A stretch of DNA of 64,000 nucleotides from assembly GCA_964019165.1 (NCBI GenBank), contig OZ025276.1, positions 124,001 through 188,000 of the forward strand. Reading direction: 5' to 3'. The notes under the pieces were generated by a model. The model ran no database searches. It worked only from the letters and a program-made list of their open reading frames with translations, and was not told where the DNA came from. Shown one piece after another: positions 21,337 through 34,200 of this stretch. Both the position numbers and the translations under genes were made by a program. Source of the stretch: Mastigias papua. Taxonomy: Eukaryota > Cnidaria > Scyphozoa > Rhizostomeae > Mastigiidae. Position 1 is the first letter of the stretch, and each line of letters starts with the position of its first letter.

Positions 21337-22893
21337 ACATTGTTCCATCAGCAATTAAAAATGGGAAGGAGCCCTCAACTGATATGTCAAGGTCACTGCC
21401 ACCAACTACACTCGGGATATCAGTACAAAGCATGAACAGTAATATATACTTCGATCCTTCTGCTAGTGAACTTGCTATTGTTATCTGTACATCGACATCG
21501 GCAGTGAAGGAGTTATAAATGCTAGTACCAGTACTACCAACTAATCTCCCAAATGTGCCCAAATCACTGCACTTGTACACTACAGTTCTCGTGTACTCAT
21601 CCGATGTGGGTGTACAACGGATTGTCCCTTCTCCATTGACATTCACTGCTATCTCGACTGCGTTAAAGTCGTCCAACTTGGCCTGCTCAATAACGAAATC
21701 CTTGCTATAAATGCGTGGAATGAAAGCAAACTTGGCAGTTCCCATCAATGTACTCGATGTTACTATCTGCGCATGTAAAGTGTCCCTTCTCCATTGACAT
21801 TCACTGCTATCTCGACTGCGTTAAAGTCGTCCACATTGGCCTGCTCAATAACGAAATCCTTGCTATAAATGCGTGGAATGAAAGCACACTTGGCAGTTCC
21901 CATCAATGTACTCGAAGTTACTATCTGCGCATGTATATACAGAGCTCCGTAGAAACTGTCATGCAGGTCAGCCCATGAATAGGCAAACTTGTTGAGCACT
22001 GTGCTGCTCCATGGACTTATTGGGAGGTCCAATATAACCACTCCCTGTCCAATACCACTGGAAAATTTCTTCACCTCCTGAAAAATCTTCTGTCCTGCCA
22101 ATGACAAGATGTTCATATCCAAGCCAATATGTGGTTGTACTTCTGGTCCAATGCCACCCACATTCTCCATTATGATACCTGGCTGGGCAGCTCCAGTAGT
22201 AGCACCAACAACTGAGTCAGCAGCTGTAGTAGTGGTTCCCATGGTGTCATCAGTCACCCCAATGGCGGGGGAACCTCCACCACTAGCAGATAGTGATGAT
22301 ATGGCCTCAGTAGTAGGCGGTTGTGGAGTATCTATTGGGGCCACTTGTTCACTAAACAGTGGGGGGATCCAATGTGTAGCCTCTCCTTTGTCTTGAACGT
22401 ACTACTATGTCCACCTTAACCTCAATATATCTTCCTTGAAATGTCGGAAACCTTCATCACTCAATCGGGCCTTCCTTATGTTCTTCACCAGCTGTTCCAA
22501 AGCTGTTATGTCGTATGTGACAGCAATGGTACAATACGTAGTCCGCATGTCTATTGTGAACAGAGGCAAGCAGACTCTACCTGCTAACTTCAACCAGCTA
22601 TAAACATACCCAGGATCCACATTCTCATGTCTATACACATCAATCCGCATCACAAGCTCACCTATCCATTTGGGTATATACATAAACAATGGACCACGGC
22701 CATGAAATGGGTGCGCTTCATAGACTGCATTGTACCTCGAATCATGCTTGTCATACAAGTCTTGGCTGCCTAATGGCTCCAATCTAGGATCATTAATGAA
22801 TTCCTGCCATGTCTTAGAATCAGCCAAAGCTGTGTAGACATCAAGGAGGAGTTCATTTGTCAATGGAGCATCCATCATTGCTTCAGGGTCCAA
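21335..22893 (-). pseudogene. Picorna/calici-like capsid region
   Basis: Three minus-strand frames (22405-22893, 21763-22344, 21335-21748) follow the polymerase directly. The first carries a Pro- and aromatic-rich segment. The second starts with a Ser/Thr/Gly/Ala-rich linker and continues to SSTLMGTAKCAFIPRIYSKD, and the third repeats this and goes on to ITIASSLAEGSKYILLFML. Alternating beta-strand-like segments with a G..K.AFIPRI motif resemble jelly-roll capsid proteins of picorna-like viruses, which build the particle shell. About 500 codons in total suits one calicivirus-type capsid rather than three picornavirus proteins. A 158-bp tandem duplication breaks the frame near 21750-21780. Family assignment is tentative. 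Confidence 0.6.
21623..21938. repeat. 158-bp tandem duplication in capsid region
   Basis: The segment at 21623-21780 is repeated at 21781-21938 with a few substitutions. The unit length is not a multiple of three, so the duplication itself shifts the capsid frame. Confidence 0.92.
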
Positions 22894-25107
22894 ACCCTGT
22901 GGGACAAGAGCCCTTTATCACCAAACCGGAGATCTTCCACTTCCATCATCACACCTAAGCATTTTGCAATGCGAATCCCTTGGTCTAGGTGGTGTGCTTT
23001 CTTTGTTGCACCACCTGTCAAGTCACAGAACTCTAATTCAGTGATCCACACAACTTGTTCACCCTTAAATGCCTTCGCAATATCATTCCACATAAGAGCT
23101 GAGACTATCTGAGCTGGGACTTGCACTCCTTCCAGCCAGACTCTATTGCCCTCTGGCTTCATCTCAAACACTGCCATCAAGTCAACTGAGGTCAAAAACT
23201 GCCGATATGGCGGACATTGATCCGTCAGCTTTTGCAGTTTATGTACCTGAACTCTCTCAGTTGTTATTGTCATGGAAACTCTATCAACTCTATCTATAGC
23301 AAATCTAGTTAAGTCAATAGCACGTGCTGTAGTACGAGGTAATTCACTATCGCCTATTATGAATGTAGTAGTCTGCGGTTTTATATTATGCTTGCTAGTT
23401 GCGGTCAACACTTGATCAGCAAGCTCTGCCATGAACTCAGAGTATGGAACAGGATTTATCTGAAGTCCACTCTTCAAAACAAGTCCGCAAAACTTTTCGT
23501 AATCTTCTTTACCATAAAGCGCTATCTCATTCATGGCACATTTGAGAACTTCCGTTATTATAACAGGATCATTGTTCTTGCTCCAACACAAGACTGACGA
23601 TATTGACTCCAATGTCAAGGCCCCTGCACACAAGTTGGTATGACCATACAACCTAACAAATCTACGAGAAGCATATGATATTTGTGTAATGGGTTTCGCA
23701 GTAACCTCATTTGCCTTAGTAGAGTCGGTGAATTCCACAAGGAATACTTCCATTATGAAATAGGCAATGACCTGACCCGTCATCATAGGATCTTCACTAG
23801 CAAGGATGGTGTCATCACCAGTGGAATATGTCCAAGCCACATCATAATATTCAACGGGCAAAAGATCATAACCATACATACGTGTTGCTACAAGAAAGAA
23901 TATAAGCTGCATGCATTGGCTGTCAATCAGGCTAGTACATGTTATATCAGATGGTACACCTCCATGTCTGGAGAATAGAGTCTTTCCTGCTATTACTGGA
24001 CTGCTTGATACTGTGAGGAAAAAGGCATCAAAAAGATTGCTGAGAACTTGTCATGCAGTAGTAAAACACTTATTAAAAGCGGAAACTGCATCAAGGATGG
24101 CTTTGGGCACTGTAAGATCAAATCCAGAAACATCCACTTCATATGATGAAACTCTCAGCATCCTAGTAGCTAAACCATGCATTTCCGAATATGGGTTTAA
24201 TACCAGTTGATAAGGGGACTCAGCACCAAGAGCGGTGAATGACACATGAAGTGACTGGATCACAAACATTCACCAGCCTCTTCTTCCACACCTTCTCTAT
24301 GGGAAGGCATTCCGCTTTCAGGCTGTAGCTACCAGGGAGAGCCCACAACTCACCCCGCTTCCAGTGGTCCCATTGCTGCTGCAATGCCATTTTCAACCAA
24401 GCTCCAGCTTCTCTTATGAATTCTCCTCATTCTCCAATAAGATCCTTCTTCTTTGTCTTGCCTGGATACAACATCTGAAGCACTGCACCGGTTGATGTAT
24501 CAAGGTCCATAGCTTGGACAAACTGATTGCCCCATATAGCACCCTCTAGACTCATTGGTTGGTAGTGGGGATTTATTTTGCATTTCCAGTAGTCCCCCAC
24601 TTCCTCTGCTTTATGCAGGAATGTCACAGCTGTTTGCTTGTCAGCACAAGGGTGTTCCTCAGTGGTAGTATTCAACAAAGCTTTACTTAGCTTAACATTT
24701 TCAGCTCTCTTACTACCAAGTAAATCAGGTGGAATCTTGTCAGCACACTTACGTTCTATGTCAGCTTTGTTGATGATGGGATACTTAAGAACATCATACA
24801 TCTCGCCAAACATGAAACCCATTACTGGCTTCTTTTTGCACTTTTGGTCTATGGGCAAATGACTGGCTGGCAAGGAGGCTATGGTGGACAGACCTCCTTC
24901 AAAGAAATGTTCAGCATCTTTAGGGCGCATGACTTTATCGATAAACGTAAGAGGAGTATGCACTGTAACACGTTTCCTGACTGTACTGGGGACCATATAC
25001 TTGGCTTTTACCTCAGGCACAGCAGCACTCATGCTTTCTTCAGTTATTGCTACCACACGATTCCACTCCTCTACTGTGACTGCTGGGAAGACATAAGCAC
25101 AGTGCAT
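22875..25107 (-). pseudogene. Picorna/calici-like RNA-dependent RNA polymerase
   Basis: Successive minus-strand frames give the polymerase landmarks in order. LDTSTGAVLQMLYPGKTKKK and DLI are near 24430-24500. A KAECLPIEKVWKKR element near 24280-24330 is the KDEL-like motif. Motif A DVSGFDLTVP is near 24117-24146 and motif B GGVPSDITCTSLID near 23927-23968 (the usual Gly after PS is Asp here). Motif C STGDDTILA has GDD at 23811-23819, and a post-palm YASRRFVRLYGH follows. The enzyme copies viral RNA from primers in the replication complex. An in-frame TGA at about 24427, a frameshift near 24270 and another near 24050 disrupt it. The C-terminal frame (345 codons, 22875-23912) is otherwise long and clean. 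Confidence 0.88.
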
Positions 25108-25258
25108 GGGCTTAACTCCAGTACCTGTCCTATTATCTTTTCTGCAGAACCAACCTTAGCAGTTATTATTGCACCACATGCACCTGGTCTGAGGAACCGA
25201 ACAGGGATATCACCATATGTGCAAAGTCCAGCCATGCCCTCACTTCTAGTATTAGTTG
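25108..25258 (-). pseudogene. 3C-like cysteine protease, C-terminal part
   Basis: The minus strand reads RPGACGAIITAKVGSAEKII between about 25135 and 25195, the G.CG nucleophile region of picornavirus 3C-type proteases, which cut the polyprotein. The histidine part lies beyond the inserted 5.45-kb transposon, at about 31010. A frameshift separates it from the polymerase that follows. Confidence 0.75.
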
Positions 25259-26115
25259 GGCGGATAAGACCTCAAAACTGGCAAAATCATGCACTTTTGG
25301 ATGCAAGCATGAGAATCCTCCTGACTAGGGAGTTTGATATGCTGATCAATGTCTGATATAGTGCCATCCGAAAAAATGCCCGGTTGCCATGGAAACTGCT
25401 CAATGCACTGTACCGTATTTTATACAGCCTATATATTCCTTACGATGATTTTCTGGAGGTCACCATCTCCAATCTAAGTATTTTAACAGCAACCAACTTA
25501 GATCCTTTAGCAATACTTTCACCAAACTGACGTCTCTTTCTGTTAAAATTCATTGCTTGGATACCTGGTTGCTATGGAAACAGGTTTTCAAATATGGTTG
25601 TCAAACATGAGTATTGTGTATTTTAACATAGCATGCTAGTCCAGAATACCATGACGCAACCCTATTTCCAGTCTCGTATCCGTGGTGCCATCATAGCGAT
25701 AACGAGGCTCGTTTCTATGGCCAGTGAAGCTCGTTGCCATGGCTAGGCCCATTTTGAAAATTAAGCTTGATCACTTCTTCTGTGCATGTTTTACTATATA
25801 AAGGTAAGAATTTTTGCATTTCAATTTATTTTTATGTCAATAAACAATATCATGACAATATTTCATTGCAATTATTCATATTCATGTAAATATCGTGGAT
25901 AACCACAACCACAAGTGTAAAGCTCAAGGAGTGAATTCTTAAAAAAGCCACTTTCTACTCATTTTTGGAATTCTTTGGTAGTGGCCTCTTATTCTTGATC
26001 TTCTCGTAACAAAATATTGCACATTTTGTTGTAGGTTCTGGTTAGCTTCATATTTTGATTCAATATGAAAATGAATTTGCAAAGTGATAACATTACCTAA
26101 CGTGAATAACCAAAT

Positions 26116-29100
26116 ATGAATGACAATGAAACTGAGCAAAATGTGCCAATTTCTTGTTTAAGTGACTGGAAGAAATGTTTGTTCTGCCAAGATAATTCCG
26201 GCACGTTGCAATGCCCTGCCCTTTCGAAACGAAAAGATAATGGTGCTGGATACAGAACGCTTATAGAAGATCTATGCGAATTTGAGAAGTTAGGGCAGCT
26301 CCCTCTTCAATTTAGCTTAGAAAGACTTGGTGATGGTGCAGGTGCTATAGAGACCCTTTGCACGAATACCGCCTGCTGGCATAAGTCATGTAGAGACCAA
26401 TACAATAAAACAAAGCTGCAAAGAGCAAAGAAGAGAAAATGTTCAGAAGTTGGAGAAGATAATAATGCAAAGAATGGGAAAAAAACTACGCGGTTATCAT
26501 TAGGAAACATGCCTGGAATGTCAACGAAAGAAGATTTATGCTTTTTCTGCGAGGAGAAAGCATCCACAGAAGTTTTAAGATCAGCATCTACATTTGGATT
26601 AGACAGCCGTGTCCGATCGGCTGCTTTGCTCCTGGAAGACGAGAAACTGCTCACCAAGTTGAATTCAGGAGATCTCATTGCAGTTGAGGCAAAATACCAC
26701 AAGAAATGTTTGACAAGCTTGTACAACCATGCAAGGGATAAAAGAAGGAGACAAAATAGACACTGTGATGATCTTAACATGGCCCATAGCATTGCTCTTG
26801 CTGAGTTGATATCATACCTGGAAGACTCCAGGGTCAAAGGAGAAGTCAAGGTTCATAAGCTCTCAAGTCTTGTTAACGATTACTCTGTAAGGTTGACACA
26901 GTTAGGGGCTGATTCAGATCAACAAGTGCACGCAACTCGTTTGAAAAATAGGTTGACTACACACATTCCTGAACTTCGTGCAATTTCAAATGGTAGGGAA
27001 GTGCTGCTATCTTTTGATGAGGAAATTGGTGATCTCTTATCTGATAACCTATTCCAGGACCACGATTCTGATGCAATGTGCTTGATGAGAGCAGCGAATA
27101 GTGTTAGAAGAGACATTTTAGATCATAAGTACTGCTTTCAAGGTTCGTTTGAGCCTGACTGCCAAAGTAAATCAATTCCTGAATCTTTGAATGCATTAGT
27201 AAGGATTATTCTGGAAGGCTCCAGCATAAAGAATCAAGCATCTGGAAGGGGAAGTAGCCAAGCCGCTTTAACAATCGCCCAATTAATCAAGTTCAATTGT
27301 GTTAAAAGCAGAAGGCAGAATTCAAGTTTTTTGAGGCATCAAAACAGCATGGAAACGCCATTACCCTTGTATATTGGGGCAATGATCCACACACGAACAA
27401 GAAAGAAAGGACTCGTGGACAGATTATTTGATCTTGGCATTTCAGTGTCTTATGACAGGGTATTAAATGTCTCTGCCGATCTTGGAAACCTGCTATCCAA
27501 TCAGTTTGAAGCCACAGGAATAGTATGCCCAGCATCTCTCCGCAAGAATGTCTTCACGACCATGGCTGTGGATAAAATAGACCACAACCCTTCATCTGCA
27601 ACAGCTGCTGACTCTTTCCATGGTACTGCCATTTCAGTTGTGCAACATCCTTCAACTGTCGGAGAAGGAACAGAGTTAGAAAAGCCTGCATTCGTTTCTA
27701 CCGCTAGCAAATCGATAAAGCCTCTTCCCAGCTTTTATACAAATGTATCTCCAGTAGCAAAATCTTGTGTTCAATCTCCCACAGGAATGTTGCAGGGATC
27801 AATGGCATTTGACTCAAATACGATGTCAGTTGCAATACGAAACGAGTATGCGTGGTTGGAGCAGCTTCATTTCGCCCTCAAGGAAGAAGAGGTGACAAAT
27901 AGCTCAGATGAAATGCTCTTGGAAACAAGAATGAAGCCATGGCCTGTCTTTCACTCACAGAGAAAGGCGGTGCAAGTAAAGCCAAAGTCTGCCTCCTACC
28001 TGTTGCCGATGTTCCCAGATTGTGCGCATTCAGTTCCAATGATAAAGCATAGCATGAAGGTTGCTGTGAAGCTTAGCGATCATGCAAATCCAGGCCAAAC
28101 ACCTGTACTGGTATGTGATCAGCCATTATTCGCTTTGGCNNNNNNNNNNNNNNNNNNNNNNNNNNNNNNNNNNNNNNNNNNNNNNNNNNNNNNNNNNNNN
28201 NNNNNNNNNNNNNNNNNNNNNNNNNNNNNNNNNNNNNNNNNNNNNNNNNNNNNNNNNNNNNNNNNNNNNNNNNNNNNNNNNNNNNNNNNNNNNNNNNNNN
28301 NNNNNNNNNNNNNNNNNNNNNNNNNNNNNNNNNNNNNNNTGGCACTAAAAGTGATCTTATTCAATGCTTGATGGAGGAAATCGACACAGAAGATGTTAGC
28401 CCAAAGCCAACCTGTGTTATCCTTGATGGTGCAGTACTAGTCCAGATGCTTCGGCCGAAAAATTGCAAAACATTCAAAGATTACAGTACGTCGATGTTTC
28501 TTCCACATCTAAAATCATGGCTCCAAAAAGCTCAACGAGTCGATTTGGTGTGGGATGATTATTTTGAGTGCAGCTTAAAAGCTAGCTCAAGAGAAAGTAG
28601 AGGAAGAGGCCAACGTAGACGGGTGCTTTCGTCTGCACCGCTGCCCACTGACTGGCAAGCATTTTTGCGATTGGATGAAAATAAGAAGGAGCTTTTCGCT
28701 TTTCTATCCATAGAGGCTGGAAGCCTTGAAACAGAGGGAACAGAGCTGGTTTTTACCCTGAAAGAAGGGGTTGTTTGTTATCCAGCAAGGGAAACACTCA
28801 TGCTCGCACCATGTTCACATGAGGAAGCGGATACGAGAATGATGGTACACGTTGCAGATGCTGCTGCATCAGGTTACAGTTCAATCCTGATACGAACTGT
28901 GGACACTGACGTTGTTGCACTCGCTGTTGCAGTTTTTGGTGAAGTTGAAGTTTCAGAACTCTGGATCATGTTTGGAACGGGAAAGAATCAAAGGATGCTA
29001 CCGATCCATGAAATCGCCAAGAAGCTCGGACAGGAAAAGTCGCAGAGTTTACCCCTATTTCACGCTCTAACGGGATGTGATACGACGTCTTTCTTTCTTG

Positions 29101-30139
29101 GTCATGGCAAAAAAAGGGCTTGGACAACATGGGAAAATCTTCCAGACCTAACCAAGACACTTCTAAACCTACAGAAGCTGGAAGGAACAAGCAAAGTGCC
29201 TGACCAATGCATTCAGGTGATTGAAAGATTCATCGTTCTGCTCTATGATCGGACAAGTATGCTGTCAAAGGTATGAGCTTACCCAGTTGAACTTGGAACT
29301 TACCCAGCTGACAACGGTCTCAGATAGATGTTGAAACGTAGTTGAATCCTAGTTGCTGACAAGAATCACTTACGTTTCGACCGTAGTCTAATGACCATTG
29401 CCAGGTAGGTAAGCCCAAAATAGTCTAAATTTGCTGAATAGGATGCTCTTGCATCATCCATTTGTCAGATGAAGCTTGTCGTATTCGGCAAATTATAAGC
29501 TGTTGCACCCTGATGGAAGCTTCATGATCTGGTAGTAATTTACAAGCTATGCACTCTATTGTCATCAAGATATTTTCAAATATTGTACCATAAACAAAAT
29601 TTGAATTTTTAATTCAGCATTTTCTCATCCTTGTACTTAAAATGAAGCAATTCAAAATATTCTGAATTTGGCAGGGGTTCTGAGCAATCTTGAGCGTATT
29701 CGTAGATGACATGATTGCCGTTGCTGTTGAAAAAGGATCCAAAGCTTACCTCTCTAATCATTCTTTTATTTCCTTTCAGGTAAATGAGCTACGACATCAT
29801 CTGTTTACGAAGAAGGGAAAAATGCCAGATAGCATCCCCCCTACATCAAATGCTCTGCTACAGCACATACGTCGTGCAATCTACCAAGGTGTATTTATTT
29901 GGAGCAAAGCAACAGAAGTTTCACTTGATTTACCTGATCCACGGAGATGGGGATGGGAAAAAGAAGGGAGCAGAGTTTCACCAAGATGGATGACTATTCC
30001 CGAAGCAGCGAAAGTTTGCACAGAATTGATTCATTGTGGTTGCAAAAAAGGCTGCACTGCTCGCTGCAAATGTTTGCGTGCTGATTTGGCGTGTACACCA
30101 TTATGTAGCTGTGACGGAGACTGCGGAAACAATAACTGA
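26116..30139 (+). CDS. Multi-copy transposon gene: zinc-binding N-terminus, PIN/FEN-like nuclease core, CXC domain (two exons, assembly gap inside)
   Basis: Exon 1 runs 26116-29270 through a 200-bp N gap; exon 2 runs 29780-30139. The donor AAG|GTATGA and acceptor TTTCAG|GTAAAT join in phase, giving more than 1,150 codons. The N-terminus has Cys/His clusters (CLFCQ; WHKSCRDQYN; CFFCEE; YHKKCL). The central-to-C-terminal part has spaced acidic motifs CVILDGAVLVQM, SHEEADTRMMVH, IRTVDTDVVALAVAV and FHALTGCDTTS, the layout of PIN/XPG-type metal-dependent nucleases. The C-terminus is a CXC-like cysteine motif (CGCKKGCTARCKCLRADLAC), which binds DNA in tesmin/MSL2 proteins. The family is widespread in invertebrates as multi-copy genes of unknown role. 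Its place between inverted repeats suggests it mobilises the element. Apart from the gap I see no break. Confidence 0.75.
28140..28339. other. Assembly gap (200 N)
   Basis: Exactly 200 N, a conventional scaffold gap length, so the true size is unknown. It falls in the coding sequence of the nuclease/CXC gene, just before the ILDGAVLVQM acidic motif, so part of the nuclease core may be missing. Confidence 0.99.
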
Positions 30140-30711
30140 TATTTGTTATTAGTTCTCAAACTACTAAAAGTGATGTTTTAGTTTTTGGTTTTTCGATTTT
30201 AAAAGATTACGATGAGAGTCGCTCGAAAAATTCTTCGATCTTTTAGAATCTCTTTAAAATACAGTTTCTACCAGGTTTCCGTGGCAACCAGGCATTCTGT
30301 ACTTTCAAAGAAATAGAAATGCATTTATGGTAAGGTTTTCGTACTCCTTCAACTGCTCTTTGAGCTTTCTCATATTATTTTCATAACAGATATTCCCTTC
30401 TCTTGTCTGATAATGCAGATAGTTATTGATTTCCATGGCAACCAGGTATCCTTCCCGCTAAGGTAATAAAATGTATTTCGACAATGTTTCTTGTTTTTCA
30501 TTTGCCACTCGGTTTACTCATCTTCAAAACATCCTCCTCAGTCAATGTTTCCTTCGCTTACGTAATAAAACATATAATACCTGGTTTCCATGGCAACCAG
30601 GTATTTTTTGGGATGGCACTATATCCAAAATTAATCAGTGGATGAAACTGTATATGTATGCCAATTTTCATGCTTGCATCCAAAAGTGCACGATTTTAGC
30701 ACTTATCCGCC

Positions 30712-31235
30712 GGACTATATTTCCATCATGGTATGCTTGTGGAAGTTTACCAAAATACTTGTACGGCATATCCACTGTGGGGTTACCCTCAGGGTCATGT
30801 ACACCAACATAACTGATTTTATGAAGTTCACTAACAGGCATAAGGTGTTTGACCAGTGTCTTGATTCTTGCTATTTTTAGCATCACACCATTCTTGTTGG
30901 TCGCTAAGGAGTATGGCAATCATTACTTGCACACTTTGCTAGTGTGGTAAGGTCATATTCGATCCCTTTATAAACCAGTACAACATCATCTTCATCATTG
31001 TTGAAAACATGGTTGGGAAATCAAACTATAGACTCGGTGAACATCAGGCCATGCAACCTCGCACCTGTAGTCTTGTTCTTGACCTGGCAAATATTTGCAT
31101 CATACACTGAAATAGAATAATTCTGATCAGGGAGGTCAATAGCTACCTCAACCTGGTTGTCAACCCAGCGGTATCCATTATTGTATTTAACATCCTTAAT
31201 AGTCATCGTGGTGGTCCATGAATCCTGTGCATAAC
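30712..31235 (-). pseudogene. 3C-like cysteine protease, N-terminal part (catalytic His region)
   Basis: The minus strand reads GARLHGLMFTESIV, an in-frame TGA, then FPNHVFNNDEDD near 31000-31060. In 3C-type proteases the catalytic His sits in such a P.H.F context. The frame continues through 30919-30712 with HKISYVGVHDPEGNP. The Cys part is at about 25160-25190 on the far side of the inserted transposon. The upstream segment (31021-31206) looks like a beta-rich protease N-terminus. Confidence 0.65.
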
Positions 31236-34200
31236 CAGTGGCGTAGCCGACGGTGTTTACCTTTAGGGCGTACCACTAAGGGCCCCCAACCAAAAAATTA
31301 CGTCATCATGAAATTATCTTTAAGATGAAGTACACGTTACTCAACTCGCAGATCGCCAAAATGAAGAAACTCTAGCACTGGGAAAATATAACTTAAGAAA
31401 CTCAACTATTAATCTAATAGAATAAATCCATAATATCCTTCACTTTATTTTGAATGGATCATAAATTGGCAAGATGACTATTTTTATTCATTTAGCTTGT
31501 CATTGGAATTTCCTTGTAAGTCAAGACGATTTCCGCCTGTAGGAGGCACGCAGGGTTTCAAATCGAAGAAATCGGACATAACGGCTCATTAGAATCTCAT
31601 TTTACAAAACGAATTCATTGACAATCAATAAAGCCCTCTTTGGTGCTAGAATCATTCATTCAAAATGTCTTCGAATCGTAAGCGTGTGTACGAATCAGGG
31701 GCGAGCAAAAGAGCTGAGAAGAAACGCAAAATTGAAGCTGCTACAACTAACACTAAATCGATATCGTCATGTTTTGAAAGAAACGCGGCATTTACAAATA
31801 GTGTTCTAACATCAGAAGAAATGGAAAGTATTAGAGAAGCAGGCGTAGAAACAGAGCTGCTCCCTGAAAGCAGTACGTGGACGTCCACTTCGATAGCAAG
31901 TGCTCAGGAGCCACAGTCACACGAGATTTCTAATAAGTCAGCCACCATAGAATCTGCGAAATCCTTAGAAATACAATTTGATCCGTCTAAAACATGCCCC
32001 ACTGATCGTGGCCACTTCTGTGAGACCATCAATGATTCTGGAGTAAAAAGATTAATTCTGGAGCATGGGCCATGCAGACCAACTGATGGATTCGAGCACG
32101 TTAACGCTGATGGATCTATGACTACAAATTTTAGTGAAAGGTACTATAATAAGTACATCAGCAATATTTCAGTACCTCGACTTTGGCTGTGTTATTCAAA
32201 AGAACTGAGAAAACCTTACTGTGAGGTTTGCTGGCTGTTTGCTGATCGCTCTTTACACAACTATGAGAGCCAAAGAGGTTGGATTAATGGTGTTCCTGGT
32301 ACAGGGCACAACTTACTAGAGAAAATAAAACGGCATGAAAATTCATCAATGCACATAGAAGCAGCAGCTGTATACAGTAAGTGGAAATCAGGGAAGGCTT
32401 TGGATGAAGAAAACGAGCGTAAACTTCGAATTAACTCGTTGTTTTGGGTGAAAGTCCTGAATCGAGTTATCACCATACTATTGACCCTGGCATCATTATC
32501 CTTGGCCTTTAGAGGCCACAGAGAAGAATACAAGGATGGAATATGTGACGGAGGAAACTTCCATGGGCTGGTTGCGTTATTAGCAGAATACGATGAAGTG
32601 TTTTCAGAAGTTGTTGCCCTCCCTGCTAGGGCTACAAAGTACTTAAGTGCTACAATTCAGAATGAATTGATAGACCTCCTTGCAAAGGCAGTGAGATCAT
32701 CTCTTGTCAAGAAGATTAATGCTTGCCCATTTTGGTCGATTATCTTAGATTCAACGAGTGATGTTTCTAGAGTTGATCAACTGAGTGTTGTCATACGATG
32801 GGTACAGATTGAGGGAGATAATTGTTCAGTGGTTGAGAGTTTCATGGGTTTTGTGAAGGTAACTAGTCCTGATGCAAAAGGAATAGCTTCTACTGCAACA
32901 AATTTTATTGACACGCTTGGAATTGACTTTGGGAAGATAAGGGGTCAAGGCTATGATGGAGCTAGCATTATGAGTGGGGTTCATGCAGGAGTACAAAGCT
33001 TGATTCAGGAGGCAAGTTCCTCCCCAGTGCCTTTCGTCCATTGTGGCTGTCATAACCTGAACCTAGTGATTAATGATGCCGTAGACTCAGTTGTTGAGAA
33101 TAAGGGATTTTTTGGTGTGCTCAAAGAAATTTTCAACTACTTTGGACAGTCTTTGAATAGATGGGAGGAGTTGCGAGTGGAAGCGGATCCTGGATCCCTC
33201 ACTCTAAAGCGATTATGTGAAACTTGGTGATCTTCAAGGGTTGACGCCGTTCGTGCAGTTAGAGACAGATATCCCCACATCATGAAGATTCTAACGCGCT
33301 TAGCCTTGACATCGACAAAGAAAAAAGAGAGATGACGCAAAATTTTTGAAAGAGAAAATGGACAGCTATGAATTTATTTTGTTCATTGTGATATGGGAAA
33401 GAATCCTACGTGCAATTAATTCTACGTCCAAAGAGTTGCAGTCACCCAAGCTGGATCTTTCTATTGCATCAAGGCTTCTAAGCTGCACCGTCTCTGAATT
33501 GGAAATTCTTCGAGGCTCCTGGGATTCAGTTAGGAAGACAGCTTCAGCTTTGGCAGAATCATGGAGTTCTTCTCTCACCTTCACTCAAAGAAGAAGACGT
33601 AGAGTAAAGCGTTTCTTTGATGAATGATCGGAAGATGAATGCCTCACTGATGCTGAAGAATCCTTCAAAGTGCGTGTTTTTTACAAGACAGTCGATACTG
33701 CTCTCATGCAATTGCGAATAAGATTTAAGGGGCAAAGTCTGGTAACGAGTCTTTTCAGTTTCCTATATCCAAAATCTTTGGTCAAATGCGACATTGCTGA
33801 AATAGCTGTTCTTGCAAGGAAAATTATTGGGAAGTACGAAAAGGATTTTACCAAATGTTTAGAGACAGAACTAAGGTCCTTTGTCAAAGAATTCAGACCT
33901 GAAATCGAAGTAAAGGAGTCAGTCACGGATATTGCAAACTTGATGCTTGAGAGCAGGGTCAGTTCGTCATTCCCTGAAGTTTATAAACTAGTATTGCTTT
34001 TTGTAACAATTCCAGTAACCGTTGCAACCGCCGAAAGATCTTTTTCTAAACTGAAACTTATTAAAACGTATTTGAGATCAGCAATAAGCCAAGAAAGACT
34101 TGACAATCTTGCAGTGCTTTCGATTGAAAACACAGAGGCAAAGGCGATCGACAAGACAAATTTAATCCGAAACTTTGCCTGTTTGAATGCTCGAAGGCAG

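Larger units (their letters stand above)
25259..30711. mobile_element. Inverted-repeat transposon carrying a PIN-like nuclease/CXC gene (5.45 kb)
   Basis: The arms of about 110 bp are inverted copies. Both outer ends contain GGCGGATAAG, then AAAATC(A/G)TGCACTTTTGG, then GATATAGTGCCATCC. Just inside, the motif CCATGGCAACCAGGTAT and variants recurs on both sides (about 25385, 25560, 25735, 30275, 30435, 30585), as transposase-binding sites often do. The only gene is the two-exon nuclease-like gene at 26116-30139. No classical DDE transposase is seen. The target duplication could not be resolved. It is inserted in the viral 3C protease coding region, which continues on both sides. Confidence 0.8.

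Noticed and set aside
26307..26849. 180-codon minus-strand frame
   Set aside because: Antisense shadow of the nuclease/CXC gene exon.
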